Below, in pieces: positions 50,687-59,779 of a stretch of DNA of 64,000 nucleotides. Origin of the DNA: MTP4 sp052056915. GTDB lineage: Archaea > Halobacteriota > Methanosarcinia > Methanosarcinales > Methanosarcinaceae. A program made the translations under genes and the position numbers. The notes beneath the pieces were generated by a model that saw nothing but the letters and a program-made list of their open reading frames with translations, was not told the origin of the DNA and searched no databases. Position 1 is the first letter of the stretch; each line of letters begins with the position of its first letter. The DNA is taken from the NCBI RefSeq assembly GCF_052056915.1, contig NZ_CP195119.1, forward strand, positions 2,108,001 to 2,172,000. The letters run 5' to 3'.

Positions 50687-51031
50687 TTACTCCATTTCGG
50701 CAAGGATAGATCTGAACATAGGGATAAGGGGTGGGATGTCCTGTTTTATGGTGTCCCATACAATTATAGGATCCACGCCAAAATAACCATGGATTAGCCG
50801 GTCTCGCATGGTGGCCATGTCTCTCCACGGGATGTGTTGGTATTTTTCCCTGATCTTTGCAGGTACGTTTTTAGACGCTTCCCCTATGATCTCTATTGCC
50901 CTGATAACGGCATATTGTGTTTTTCTATCGTTGATAAACCGATCATAGGAATATTCGGCTGTGAATTCTTCAATATCCAGCATGGCATTGAGTATGTCTT
51001 CTATGTAATCTCCTGCTTCCCAGTCGCTCAT
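50687..51031 (-). CDS. hepT: HEPN-domain toxin (HepT, DUF86)
   Basis: This 114-residue helical protein has the HEPN ribonuclease motif RDRLIHGYFGVD (R-x4-H followed by Tyr) and the helix RAIEIIGEASKNVPAKIREK of the HepT/DUF86 family. HepT toxins cleave tRNA or mRNA and are inactivated when the partner MntA adds AMP to the Tyr of the motif. It overlaps mntA by four bases. Confidence 0.92.
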   Translation of the reverse strand: MSDWEAGDYIEDILNAMLDIEEFTAEYSYDRFINDRKTQYAVIRAIEIIGEASKNVPAKIREKYQHIPWRDMATMRDRLIHGYFGVDPIIVWDTIKQDIPPLIPMFRSILAEME

Positions 51032-51339
51032 ACTTCGACTACCTCTGAAAGGACGTGTTTGCCGATTCTGGGTTTCAGTGCAGTTTTTGATACAAGGTCT
51101 ACCTTGACCCCAAGTTTATCCGACAGCTCATTCTCAAGTCTGGCATACCCTAAAAGTGTGATTGATCCGTTGAATTCCACAAGTATGTCCAGATCGCTTG
51201 AGGCACTCTGCTCTCCCCTGATGTAGGAACCAAAAACCCCCATATACTTGATGGGGTACTTCTTCTTCAGTTCCGGAAGCATTTCCTGCAGTTTTTTTAT
51301 ATATATGTCAACCTCATGCTGGCTCCCCTGCAGTTTCAT
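51028..51339 (-). CDS. mntA: MntA nucleotidyltransferase antitoxin
   Basis: This 103-residue protein has GSYIRGEQSASSDLDILVEF (GS-x10-DxD) and a third Asp in VKVDLVSK, the minimal nucleotidyltransferase that AMPylates HepT. On the minus strand a TATA-like TTTATATAC lies about 28 nt before the ATG, which suggests a leaderless transcript. The pair is a complete HEPN/MNT module. Confidence 0.92.
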   Translation of the reverse strand: MKLQGSQHEVDIYIKKLQEMLPELKKKYPIKYMGVFGSYIRGEQSASSDLDILVEFNGSITLLGYARLENELSDKLGVKVDLVSKTALKPRIGKHVLSEVVEV

Positions 51340-51414
51340 GATATTTTGATTTATGACCTTTCGTATATAAATTGATGGCTTTCTCCTTTAAACCCTTGAC
51401 AACATCTAGCTAAT

Positions 51415-51793
51415 GTTTTCTTTCCGGAAAATCCGTTTTTCAGACTGCTTTTCAGGGCCCTGGGCTCTCACCGGGTGCCGAAAGCAGCCGGCCTTTCCCT
51501 GAAAATTGATTGAAGGGGGCTGAAGTGTAAATTTCAAAGTATTTTCAGAGTTTTTTTAGTGAACTTACCTTTTTTGCTCGTTTATGGCTGATTCCCTTTC
51601 CCTTTTTTGCTTTTTTTCCTGGCAGTTTTTCCGGGCAGGCCGTTTGCAAGCAAACGGGAAAATAGCCATGGGGATACGGCATTAAACGCTGCTCTGGTCT
51701 TCAGTCTGCTTGAGGACAATTCGATCAGGGTTGTTCTGTTTAAGTTCTCGAAGGTACCCGCAGACCGGTAAAATAGAAAAATCAAGTTTTGGG
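51415..51793 (+). repeat. Full-length composite repeat (B-C-A), about 380 bp
   Basis: This is the best uninterrupted copy: B (51455-51540, GGTGCCGAAAGCAGCCGGCC), C (51610-51700, GCCGTTTGCAAGCAAACGGG), A (51725-51793, AAGGTACCCGCAGACCGGTA). Other copies carry one, two or all three segments. It ends about 80 bp before the third zinc microprotein gene. No frame is conserved between copies, so it is a non-coding repeat, perhaps mobile or RNA-forming. Confidence 0.6.
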
Positions 51794-51873
51794 AAAAATT
51801 TTTTTATACATTGTGAAGTAATGAATAACTACAGTTTGTTATTCTTTAAAGTCTACTTCCGGGTGATGTGTAT

Positions 51874-52029
51874 ATGGAACATGTAAGGAAAATTTGCCCC
51901 ATTTGCGGCAGAGAGTTCTTTGTTTTGGAAAACGTGGAAGAAAAAGCGGTTTACTGCACGCTTGAGTGCCTGGCAAAGGCTCAGGAAGCTTCGGAAATTC
52001 GCAAAGACCCTTTACCGGTTGAACAATAA
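51874..52029 (+). CDS. CxxC zinc microprotein, copy 3 (51 residues)
   Basis: MEHVRKICPICGREFFVLEN and then VYCTLECLAKAQEASEIRKD: the metal-binding pattern is kept but the C-terminal 18 residues differ from copies 1 and 2. The leader CTACTTCCGGGTGATG and a TTTTTTATACA box are conserved. The gene lies just downstream of a full composite repeat. Confidence 0.75.
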   Translation: MEHVRKICPICGREFFVLENVEEKAVYCTLECLAKAQEASEIRKDPLPVEQ

Positions 52030-52084
52030 GCTCCGGGGGGGGTTGCGGTTTGCCGGGCAGAGGCCGGGAGGAGGGGGCACGGTT

Positions 52085-52170
52085 GTTCAGGGAAGTGTGC
52101 TGAGCTTCCAGCCGGTTTTTCCCTGGAAATTTGGGGATGATTGCTGAAGTATAAGTTAAAAAACAGTTTC
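52085..52170 (+). repeat. B-type repeat fragment
   Basis: CTTCCAGCCGGTTTTTCCCT then GGAAATTTGGGGATGATTGC and TGAAGTATAAG, a diverged B segment between the zinc microprotein gene and the IS1182 element. Confidence 0.5.
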
Positions 52171-52240
52171 AAAGGCGTTTTTCAGCGTGTTTTTGATTTC
52201 ATCTTTACTCTGTTCGAGTTTTTTAATTCTATCCGTACAA

Positions 52241-53935
52241 GCTGTCTCAAAACCGTTTTGAATTCTACAATTGGGTAATATCCATTTCAATTTCAATTTT
52301 TATTCGAAAAGAGATCAGTTTTCATTGATCAACATAGCTTACTTGTCTTTCCCGCCACAATTCTGCATCCATTCCCTAATTTATTTCCTCTCCCGGTTAT
52401 CATTTTCAGAATTTCTTTCAAACTTTTACCTTCTCTCTTCATGAAATCCACTATTTTCTTTAGATTGTGTACAGTACACATCATAATAAACTCAATTTTT
52501 GTCTTCCTTTTCCCTCTCAAAAGAAATTCCCTGAATCCTCTATCCTGTTTCATCTGGCCAAACACAGGTTCTACAGTAAACATTCTTTCCTGATACTGTT
52601 CCGTTCCTTCTTCTGTATTCAGTTTAGCCCTCATATTCTCCATCAGGTACTCCCTTGGATCTCTTGATATTGTCCTGTTTTCACTCTCGGTACATGCATT
52701 TTTTAACACGCATAAAGAACAATACTTACATACATAATACCGTAAATCTGGCTCATCGTTCCTTTTTTGTATTCTTGTAAATGGGATTTCAAATGCAGCA
52801 GGGCAATAATAACAGTCCTTTTCCTGATCATATTTAAAGAGAGATTTTCTGAACTTCTTTGCTTTTCCCCTTTTCTCTACTTCATAAAAGTTATCAGGAA
52901 TATAAGCATCAATTTCTTGATCGAGTAAAAATTTCACATTATCATATGAAAAATAACCTGCATCTGCCAGCACTATTGTTGGCTTGTATCCCAGTGTTTC
53001 TTTTACATTTTCTATCATTGGTTCAACTTGATGCAAGTCATTTTCTTCATCGACAACGTCTGATGCAACGATTATTTGTTCCTTTTCATCAACAGCAACC
53101 TGACAATTATAAGAAGGTTTCTTGCTTCCATCTTTATGCTTCATAATTTTAGCATCGTTGTCTGTGATGTTTACTTTTTTTAACTTTTCTTCGTCAATTT
53201 TTTTCATAGCAGCTTTGATTTTCTCTAATCTTTTCTGCTTGTTAACCAGTTCTTCTGGCACCTGGTATGGTGTCGAATCACCATAAATTTCGTCTTCCTG
53301 TTTATCGACCTCAATGCTTTCTTTGAGTATCTTATCGATCTCTTTTTTGAGAGCGTCGGAACTCTTACTTTGTCTTGGTGAAGCGTTTGCCTTAACCTTT
53401 GTTCCATCGATCGAAATACTGGAACCAATCATATCCATTTCCTTACAAAACGTGACAACCTGTGAAAATATTTCTTTAATCGGGTCAAGATGAGTTGAAC
53501 GGAATCGACAAATAGTATGGAAATCAGGTTTTTGCATAGCTGCAAGGTACATAAAAGCAGTATCAGTTTGTGTCATTTGCTCTATCTTGCGTGAACTTCT
53601 AATGTTTATAAGGTACCCGTAGAGTAAGATTTTTAAAAGAAATCTTGGGTGATAGGCAGGGCAACCTTCCTCAGAGTAAGTGGACTCAATATCACTAATA
53701 TCAACGAGATCTATGAGGTCGTTTAACACTCTGGCAATATGGTTTTCAGGAACAAACTCTTCCAGGCTTAATGGAAGTAAAAATTGCTGCTTTTGATCGT
53801 ACTTTTTGAACATGGTGAAACACTGGAATTAATTTTATCAAATAGTATACTTATATGTAATACATATTTTTAAAAAGATAAATATTCCTAATATTTCTTA
53901 CCCAAATGTGCGATCAAGCATAGTTTTGAGACAGC
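52241..53935. mobile_element. IS1182-family insertion sequence
   Basis: Terminal inverted repeats GCTGTCTCAAAAC (52241-52253) and GTTTTGAGACAGC (53923-53935) enclose the transposase gene at 52329-53813, giving an element of about 1.7 kb. I see no clear target duplication at the two ends. Confidence 0.85.
52329..53813 (-). CDS. IS1182-family transposase
   Basis: This 494-residue DDE transposase starts MFKKYDQKQQFLLPLSLEEF. It has the N-terminal DUF772-type region (HPRFLLKILLYGYLINIRSS), SISIDGTKVKANASPRQ (first Asp), TIVLADAGYFSYDNVKFL (second Asp), a Cys cluster (YYVCKYCSLCVLKNACTES) and the late EPVFGQMKQDRGFREFLLRG (Glu). The frame is complete and full-length, so the element may be active. 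Confidence 0.95.
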   Translation of the reverse strand: MFKKYDQKQQFLLPLSLEEFVPENHIARVLNDLIDLVDISDIESTYSEEGCPAYHPRFLLKILLYGYLINIRSSRKIEQMTQTDTAFMYLAAMQKPDFHTICRFRSTHLDPIKEIFSQVVTFCKEMDMIGSSISIDGTKVKANASPRQSKSSDALKKEIDKILKESIEVDKQEDEIYGDSTPYQVPEELVNKQKRLEKIKAAMKKIDEEKLKKVNITDNDAKIMKHKDGSKKPSYNCQVAVDEKEQIIVASDVVDEENDLHQVEPMIENVKETLGYKPTIVLADAGYFSYDNVKFLLDQEIDAYIPDNFYEVEKRGKAKKFRKSLFKYDQEKDCYYCPAAFEIPFTRIQKRNDEPDLRYYVCKYCSLCVLKNACTESENRTISRDPREYLMENMRAKLNTEEGTEQYQERMFTVEPVFGQMKQDRGFREFLLRGKRKTKIEFIMMCTVHNLKKIVDFMKREGKSLKEILKMITGRGNKLGNGCRIVAGKTSKLC

Positions 53936-54135
53936 CTGCGTAACTTATTTTTAAAAAACTGTTTATGATTGAAATCATTATGAATTTTTCCTGTAAGTTT
54001 GCTTTCAATATGGGCTGTTTCAGGGCTTTTTCATGATTTTTAAGGGCTTATGTTAGTTTCAATCTTTTTTTCATATTTTTTATTCTTTAATTGTATTCTC
54101 TTCGGTTTAATATCTCTTTTCGTATATTATAACAT

Positions 54136-54156
54136 GATTAAAAAGTTTTTTATATG
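54136..54156 (+). promoter_or_regulatory. Shared promoter block, copy 3
   Basis: TTAAAAAGTTTTTTATATG matches 7297 and 11478. The ATG at 54154 lies within this box and cannot be the start if the box is the promoter. Confidence 0.55.
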
Positions 54157-54183
54157 TACCGTTTCATCTCTCTAATCGGGGGG

Positions 54184-54465
54184 ATGAAGTTGCTTGCGGG
54201 TTCCATAACGGTTTCCGGGAATTTGATACTTAATACTGCAGTTTCAGGCGTAAGTGCCTGTTCGATATCCACGGGGATCTACTACCCGGAATATGGGGCG
54301 ATAATAACTGTCAGCCTGATCCTCCTGCTCTCCTTCAAGGAAGTGCTCTCGGCATCAAGCCAGTGGTCCCGGGACCTGAACGGCTCGCTCAATACAGCTA
54401 TCTTGCCATTGTTGGTTTCTTTTTTCGGAATCGTTGTTTTTAAGGTGCTGGCAACTCTTGCCTGA
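54184..54465 (+). CDS. Small two-helix membrane protein, diverged paralog
   Basis: This encodes 93 residues from ATG 54184, or 91 from TTG 54190, which has GGGGGG at better spacing. It is homologous over its second half to the genes at 7423 and 11565 (YGAIITVSLILLLSFKEVLSAS, SQWSRDLNGSLNTAILPLL). Its N-terminal segment (SITVSGNLILNTAVSGVSAC) occupies the same length as the stretch upstream of the ATG in the other copies. Function unknown. Confidence 0.75.
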   Translation: MKLLAGSITVSGNLILNTAVSGVSACSISTGIYYPEYGAIITVSLILLLSFKEVLSASSQWSRDLNGSLNTAILPLLVSFFGIVVFKVLATLA

Positions 54466-54504
54466 TTTAAAGCCTATCCCGAAGACCTCTGGAAACTTTA
54501 GAAG

Positions 54505-54800
54505 ACTTCCGGAGGCCCCCGAAGGCAGCCGGCCTTTCCCTGAAAATTGTTAAAAGATTACTGGAGTATAAATATCAAAGCGGTTTTAAAGGTGTTTTTT
54601 GTGAATTTTATCCTTTTTTCAGTTTGTTTGAGTATAATTTATCCTTTTTTCAGTTTGTTTTATCCTTTTTTCAGTTTGTTTGAATGTAATTCGACCAAGG
54701 TTGTTCCGGAGAAGATCGGAGAGGAGGCCGTCGACTAAGCAAAAATAAACTTACTGTTTATGAGTATGCCGTTTGCAGGTAAATGGTAAAATATAGTTTT
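54505..54800 (+). repeat. Degenerate composite repeat with internal 22-bp tandem copies
   Basis: The B segment (54508-54585, GAAGGCAGCCGGCCTTTCCC), three copies of TTATCCTTTTTTCAGTTTGT plus TT (54608-54681), a diverged A segment (54690-54755, GGTTGTTCCGGAGAAGATCG) and a C-like CCGTTTGCAGGTAAATGG occur in this order. The A segment is no longer last. Confidence 0.5.
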
Positions 54801-54914
54801 CATACATGACTTTTCTTATAGTCTTCACTATATATTGGCTGGCCTATAATCAGAAGGGGTCTATCACTAATCACCTGGGAATATGCTAGCCTCTGTTCAT
54901 AACTTGTGCAGGCT

Positions 54915-54971
54915 CTACAGTAAAAGTCTCATACTACAGTAAAAGTCTCATACTACAGTAAAAGTCTCATA
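54915..54971. repeat. 19-bp perfect tandem repeat, three copies
   Basis: CTACAGTAAAAGTCTCATA three times, in non-coding DNA. Confidence 0.9.
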
Positions 54972-55481
54972 TCTTTGAAAACTCAGCACTTATCTCAATT
55001 TTCTATATACCCCTCATATTCTCCTATTTCTTTTATTTTATTTCCACCTCCATGCGGCAACTCCCCCTTTTCTGGCCCCTCCGTATCAGTGCTTCCGGGG
55101 CTGCCCGAGGAGAGTCCTGAGCCAGGGAGAGGTTCGGGAACGTCTAATAAAATGTAATTGAATTTGCCTGCCCCCGGTTTCTTTTAAAACTTTTTTATCA
55201 TTTTAATGTGCATATATATGTAATTTTTTAAAATTGGTGTTATCTGAACACCTTTTTCCCGGCACCCTTACATTTTTACTAATTTTAACAACGGTTTGCC
55301 GAATGCTATTATGCAATCTTTTTTATCTTTTTAAGTGATTTGAAATCGACATATTTAAGTAAAGAAAAACCGGCCTTTCATTAGAAAAACTATATTGGTT
55401 TATCTGCTGTCAAATTATAATATTATTAGAATTAACTGCTAATATTTCCTGCTTATATTTTCAAGAGGGGGTTGAAAGTAA
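54972..55481. other. Upstream region duplicated from the GT2 locus at 22795-23160
   Basis: No gene is visible. CAACTCCCC, GTGCTTCCGGGGCTGCCCG and the CGGTTTGCCGAATGCTATTA block have counterparts at 22797-23055. It appears to be the promoter region of the decayed GT2 gene that follows. Confidence 0.45.
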
Positions 55482-55706
55482 GTGGTAGAAGAAGCTTTTC
55501 TGGAGACCGCTCAGGAGAGTGGTTTTCAAATCTCAGCACCGGGAGAAACTTCCTTCACCGGCGGGACGGATTCCCGGAAAATAGCGGGGGTCCTCCCCAC
55601 CTTTAACGGAGAAGTTTCCATAAGAAGCGCAGTCCTGGTTACGAAATAGTATTCAGCCCGGTATACAGACCCGTTTTTAGTCGTCGCCGATGGGAAAGTG
55701 GTGTGA
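55482..55706 (+). pseudogene. Decayed family 2 glycosyltransferase, N terminus only
   Basis: From GTG 55482 the frame encodes a Ser/Gly-rich head and then KIAGVLPTFNGEVSIRSAVL, VTK, a TAG stop, and a poorly conserved VVADG. This corresponds to NITVILPAYNEEVAIGSIVL and the VVDDG motif of the GT2 protein at 23231. The stop and the missing catalytic blocks make it a pseudogene. The next GT2 gene begins 4 bp later. Confidence 0.7.
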
Positions 55707-55709
55707 TCT

Positions 55710-56639
55710 ATGTATCGCAAAAAGCTGGTTGGGGTGGCCATTCCTGCATATAATGAAAGTGAACTTATCGAAAAAACACTTGGGTCTATCCCCGGGTATG
55801 TAGATATAATATATGCGGTTGATGATGGTTCTACGGATGACACCGCTGAAAAAATAGTCAATTTTGGAGATCCCCGAGTTGTCTTGATCCGGAAGGCAAA
55901 CGGAGGAGTAGGATCTGCAATAACTGCGGGATATAAAAAAGCACTTGAGGATAATATTGATCTGGTTGCTGTGCTGGCTGGAGACGATCAGATGGACCCT
56001 AAGTATTTGCCTGATTTATTGGACCCGATCATAGATGGGAAAGCCGATTACACAAAGGGAAACAGATTGGTGAATTCCAGATATAGAAAAGGGATGAGTA
56101 ACTGGCGTTCTCTGGGTAATTATCTTTTAACATTTTTAAACAAAATGATTTCAGGCTATTGGAACGTCTCTGACCCTCAAAATGGTTATACTACAATCTC
56201 AAGTTACGCCTTGAAAAATCTAAACTTAGACGAAATCTCCAGAGGTTATGCATTTGAAAATGATATGCTTGTAAAATTAAACATTTATGATATAAATGTT
56301 AAAAGCATACCAATCCCCGCAAAATACGCTGATGAAAAGTCAAACATCCACTACCCGGGATTTATACTAAAAACCAGTCTCTACCTCATAAAAGCCTTAT
56401 TGTGGAGGTCATGGCACAAATATGTAGTAAAACTTAATCCTATTGGAATATTCTACATCTTTGGGAGTTTTTTCATAGTGGCTGGCTTTTTTGCTCTTTT
56501 CACATTAAATATAATGTACATAGCCATCGGGATTGCTATGTTTGGCATTGCCTCTTTTTTAGAAATTATGAGAATTAAGCTCCTGGACGCAAAGTTACCT
56601 GAAGAAAAAGTGGAAGCAAAATCATTGCAAGAGTGGTAA
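55710..56639 (+). CDS. Family 2 glycosyltransferase with two C-terminal helices
   Basis: This 309-residue enzyme has AIPAYNESELIEKTLGSIPG, IIYAVDDGSTDDTA, NGGVGSAITAGYKKAL, the DxD-type LAGDDQMDP, and SDPQNGYTTISSYAL. Two membrane helices (about 245-295) hold it at the membrane. It probably makes a polyprenyl-phosphate sugar or extends a lipid-linked glycan. It is cotranscribed with the DUF354 gene one base downstream. Confidence 0.88.
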   Translation: MYRKKLVGVAIPAYNESELIEKTLGSIPGYVDIIYAVDDGSTDDTAEKIVNFGDPRVVLIRKANGGVGSAITAGYKKALEDNIDLVAVLAGDDQMDPKYLPDLLDPIIDGKADYTKGNRLVNSRYRKGMSNWRSLGNYLLTFLNKMISGYWNVSDPQNGYTTISSYALKNLNLDEISRGYAFENDMLVKLNIYDINVKSIPIPAKYADEKSNIHYPGFILKTSLYLIKALLWRSWHKYVVKLNPIGIFYIFGSFFIVAGFFALFTLNIMYIAIGIAMFGIASFLEIMRIKLLDAKLPEEKVEAKSLQEW

Positions 56640-56640
56640 A

Positions 56641-57741
56641 ATGAAAATAGCATTCTTTATTAATACCCCGGCCCACGTACATTTTCACAGGTACACTATC
56701 CGGGAACTGGAGAAAAGAGGGCATACGGTTCTGGTTCTTGCCAGAAACTATGGGGACACCCTGAAATTGCTGGAAGAAATTGGCTTAAACTACTTCATGT
56801 ATTCGGATGTTCCCGATTCAAAGTACGGGAAAATTCTTAATTTCCCCTTCAGTGTACTTTCAGCCTGGAACTATTTGAGGAAAGAAAACCCCGACCTTCT
56901 GATCGGAATCGGGCTTTATTCGGCTTATACATCCTTGCTCTTAAGAAAAACCTGTGCCATATTCACGGATTCGGAACCCACAAACGTCCAGTTTATGATG
57001 CTTAAGCCAATAGTCAGGGCTATAATCACCCCTTCGGCTTTTAACGCGAATCTGGGTCCCAAACACATTAAAATAAATGCGTATAAGGAATTTGCATACT
57101 TGCATTCCAATTATTTCAAACCAGACCCCTCCATCTACGAATTGCTGGAAATATCTCCAGGTTCTGATTTCGTTTTGCTTCGTTTCAATGCTTTTGATGC
57201 CGTTCACGATGTCGGAGTAAGGGGCTTCACACTTGAAGAAAAACGAAAACTTGTCAGGGATATTGAGCCATACTCTAAAGTATATATTTCATCCGAACTT
57301 GATTTGCCGGATGATTTGCAAAAATACGCTATAAAAATCCCAAAACACAGGATTCATGACGCATTATATTACGCCAAAATGGTTGTTGCTGACACCCAGA
57401 CAATTGTAACGGAAGCTGCAGTCCTGGGTACCCCTGCTATAAGGTACAATTCTTTTGCAGGTGAAAATGACATGGGCAATTTCGTTGAACTGGAACAAAA
57501 GTATCATTTGATTTTCAGTTTCAATGATTCAAAAAAGGCAATAAATAAAGCTACGGAACTTCTCCGGACCCCCGGGCTCAAGAGTGAATGGAAACAAAAA
57601 AAGGATCGTCTCCTGGCTGACAAAATAGATGCCACCCAGTTTATGGTCTCCTTCATTGAAAACTATCCGGAAAGCCTGAATAAGACATCCGACAATCAGA
57701 AAGATGTTATAAAAACAGGAATCTCGGTTCCATCAAAGTGA
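56641..57741 (+). CDS. DUF354 family protein, GT-B-like
   Basis: This 366-residue protein starts MKIAFFINTPAHVHFHRYTI and has VLARNYGDTLKLLEEIG, LIGIGLYSAYTSLLLRK, IIFTDSEPT-type text and DTQTIVTEAAVLGTPAIRYN, all typical of DUF354. The fold is like UDP-GlcNAc 2-epimerase and GT-B transferases. The biochemical function is not settled; position next to a GT2 gene suggests work on glycans. Confidence 0.87.
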   Translation: MKIAFFINTPAHVHFHRYTIRELEKRGHTVLVLARNYGDTLKLLEEIGLNYFMYSDVPDSKYGKILNFPFSVLSAWNYLRKENPDLLIGIGLYSAYTSLLLRKTCAIFTDSEPTNVQFMMLKPIVRAIITPSAFNANLGPKHIKINAYKEFAYLHSNYFKPDPSIYELLEISPGSDFVLLRFNAFDAVHDVGVRGFTLEEKRKLVRDIEPYSKVYISSELDLPDDLQKYAIKIPKHRIHDALYYAKMVVADTQTIVTEAAVLGTPAIRYNSFAGENDMGNFVELEQKYHLIFSFNDSKKAINKATELLRTPGLKSEWKQKKDRLLADKIDATQFMVSFIENYPESLNKTSDNQKDVIKTGISVPSK

Positions 57742-57844
57742 GAGGACCTTATGAGGGCTTTTGAGGAAATCTCGGCTCTCGGGACGGATGGTTCGGCTTT
57801 GTTTATTCAGTCTCTACCATTTTCTCTTTTACTTTTAAGCCATG

Positions 57845-57940
57845 GCAGTTTTCGGGCAGGCAGTTCACAGGTGAACGGAAAAATAAGCACTGGGATAAGG
57901 GAATAAACGCTGCTCGGTTTTTCATCCCAGTTATAGTGAA
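57845..57940 (+). repeat. C-type repeat fragment
   Basis: CGGGCAGGCAGTTCACAGGT, GAACGGAAAAATAAGCACTG, then AATAAACGCTGCTCGG match the C segment of the composite repeats at 44252 and 51610. Confidence 0.6.
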
Positions 57941-58015
57941 TCCAGGAATTAATTACACTTTTCAAGACCAATTATAGTTAATGACCCAAATTCCTTTCAC
58001 AATCTCAAGTGAAGG

Positions 58016-58126
58016 TTTAACCACAGAAAACACGGAAAACACGGAATAAAGGAAATAGGGGCACAGTCCTTCCGTGCTTTCAGTGTCTTCCGTGGTTATA
58101 TGGAAGTGTAAATATTTACGTTTGGG
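58016..58126. repeat. ACCACGG palindromic element
   Basis: TTAACCACAGAAAACACGGA ... TGTCTTCCGTGGTTA forms the hairpin. The flank AAGTGTAAATATTTACGTTT GG is the reverse complement of the flank at 15929 and 22463. A degenerate D-type repeat follows to 58185. The remainder of 57742-58313 has no gene. Confidence 0.7.
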
Positions 58127-58313
58127 ACTATAAAGAAGCGAAGCAAACCGGACCCCGTGTTTCAGAAGCAGAACACGGCTAGCGTAAATCGGTTGGCGCA
58201 AATATGCCAGTTGAAAATAAAAAAGTAAGGATGTAGGGAAGTGCCCTTAATACCTGCAAAAAATAAAAGACAGGAGATTCAGGATTATTAATGATTATTA
58301 CACAGTTTCACGT

Positions 58314-59744
58314 TCATCCCTTTATCTCGTGCCCGTTCTTATCTCCCCTTCCGATTCCCTTATACACAAAACCCTTTTCAATAAACTCGGCCGGCTCAAC
58401 AACATTCCTTCCGTCCACAATGACCGGGTTTTCCTTCCCGCTAAGCTCTTTGAGCCAATCGGCCTTCACATTAAAGTACGCACTGTGCCCCGTAAAAACA
58501 ACCACGACATCCGCACCTCTGACAACCTCTTCCAGGTCAGCCGAAATCTCAACGTCCGGGTAATTTACGACATAAGGGTCGTGGACCCTCACTTCTGCTC
58601 CGGCTTGCAGGCAAAGGTCCCTGTAGGGTTCGGAGGGGGCGTTCCTGGCATCGTCGGAGTCGTTTATGAAAGCCCAGCCGAGCATGGCAATCTTTGCCCC
58701 CTCAACCGTTTTCCCAATCCGCTCAAGGGCTGCAGCGGTCAGGTTGTACATGTGAACAGGCATGAAGTCGTTGACCTTCCGGGCAAGCACATAGATGGAA
58801 TCCGCACCTTCGGGATAGTCCAGCTGCCCTTCCCCGATCTTTACACCTCTTTCCAGGTGGTAAGTATCCTTGGTAAGGCAGTGCCCCCCAACCCCGGCCC
58901 CGGGCCAGAGGATGGCTCGCGTAATTCCCTCACCTTTCAGGCTGTCCACGCCGGTCCTGACGTCGTAGACGTTTATGCCCATGGCTTCACAGTAGAGGGC
59001 GAGCTGGTTGATGGCTGCAATCTGCAGGTCCCGAAAAGTGTTTTCTGCGGTCTTGGTAACTTCGGCAGCAGTGGCAGACATAGGGATTACTTTTCCGACC
59101 GTGAGGACAGGGGAATAAAGCTCAACTGCCCGCTTCGTGCTGGCCTCATCAATCCCTCCCACTATCCGGTCATGTTCCCTGATATTTTTAAGGAGCCTCC
59201 CCACCATGACCCTTTCGGGAGCATGGGCAAGGGCAAAGTCTTCCCCCGCTTTTAACCCGGATTCCTCTTCAAGGATCTGCTTTGCCATGCCTTCGGTTGT
59301 GCCTGGGGTAATGGTGGACTCCAGGACAACGAGCATGCCGGGTTTCAGGTATTTCCCGACGTTTCTGATGCCTTCAATAAGGGCACTGAAATCAGGAGTC
59401 AGGTCTTTCGGGTTGGCAAAGGGGGTCTGGATTGAAAGGGTAACGGCGTCCAGTTCGGAGATCCTCGAAAAATCGGGAGTGCACTCGAACTTCCCGGCAC
59501 CTGTTACTTTACCGATCAGCTCTTCCAGGCCTGGCTCTTCACCTTTGAGAGGGCTTTCTCCCCGGTTGAGCATATCGATTTTGTAGCCTGAGGACTTCGA
59601 GTTTCTCTGGAACCCCAGGACTCTGTCAAAACAGGAGGCGTCTGCGAAAAGGACGGCTGCAGGGATACCGACGTAGCCCATGCCGAGGACTCCGACCTTT
59701 TTTATCGGACCGCGGGCTTCGAGGAGAGTTTTAAGTTTGCTCAT
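58314..59744 (-). CDS. UDP-N-acetyl-hexosamine 6-dehydrogenase (WbpA/WecC type)
   Basis: This protein of about 476 residues oxidises the C6 hydroxyl of a UDP-HexNAc to a carboxylate using NAD. It has VGVLGMGYVGIPAAVLFADA, VLESTITPGTTEGMAKQI, ENTFRDLQIAAINQLALYCE, the catalytic Cys in GAGVGGHCLTKDTYHLERG, and IAMLGWAFINDSDDARNAPS. The ATG at 59744 (GTGGT upstream) is more likely than the TTG at 59783, though the latter would overlap the previous gene. It lies last in a minus-strand run of four genes matching a UDP-diacetamido-uronic acid route, where it would act first. Confidence 0.87.
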   Translation of the reverse strand: MSKLKTLLEARGPIKKVGVLGMGYVGIPAAVLFADASCFDRVLGFQRNSKSSGYKIDMLNRGESPLKGEEPGLEELIGKVTGAGKFECTPDFSRISELDAVTLSIQTPFANPKDLTPDFSALIEGIRNVGKYLKPGMLVVLESTITPGTTEGMAKQILEEESGLKAGEDFALAHAPERVMVGRLLKNIREHDRIVGGIDEASTKRAVELYSPVLTVGKVIPMSATAAEVTKTAENTFRDLQIAAINQLALYCEAMGINVYDVRTGVDSLKGEGITRAILWPGAGVGGHCLTKDTYHLERGVKIGEGQLDYPEGADSIYVLARKVNDFMPVHMYNLTAAALERIGKTVEGAKIAMLGWAFINDSDDARNAPSEPYRDLCLQAGAEVRVHDPYVVNYPDVEISADLEEVVRGADVVVVFTGHSAYFNVKADWLKELSGKENPVIVDGRNVVEPAEFIEKGFVYKGIGRGDKNGHEIKG

Positions 59745-59779
59745 GAGTACCACTTCAATAAGGACAGCATTTCGGACTT

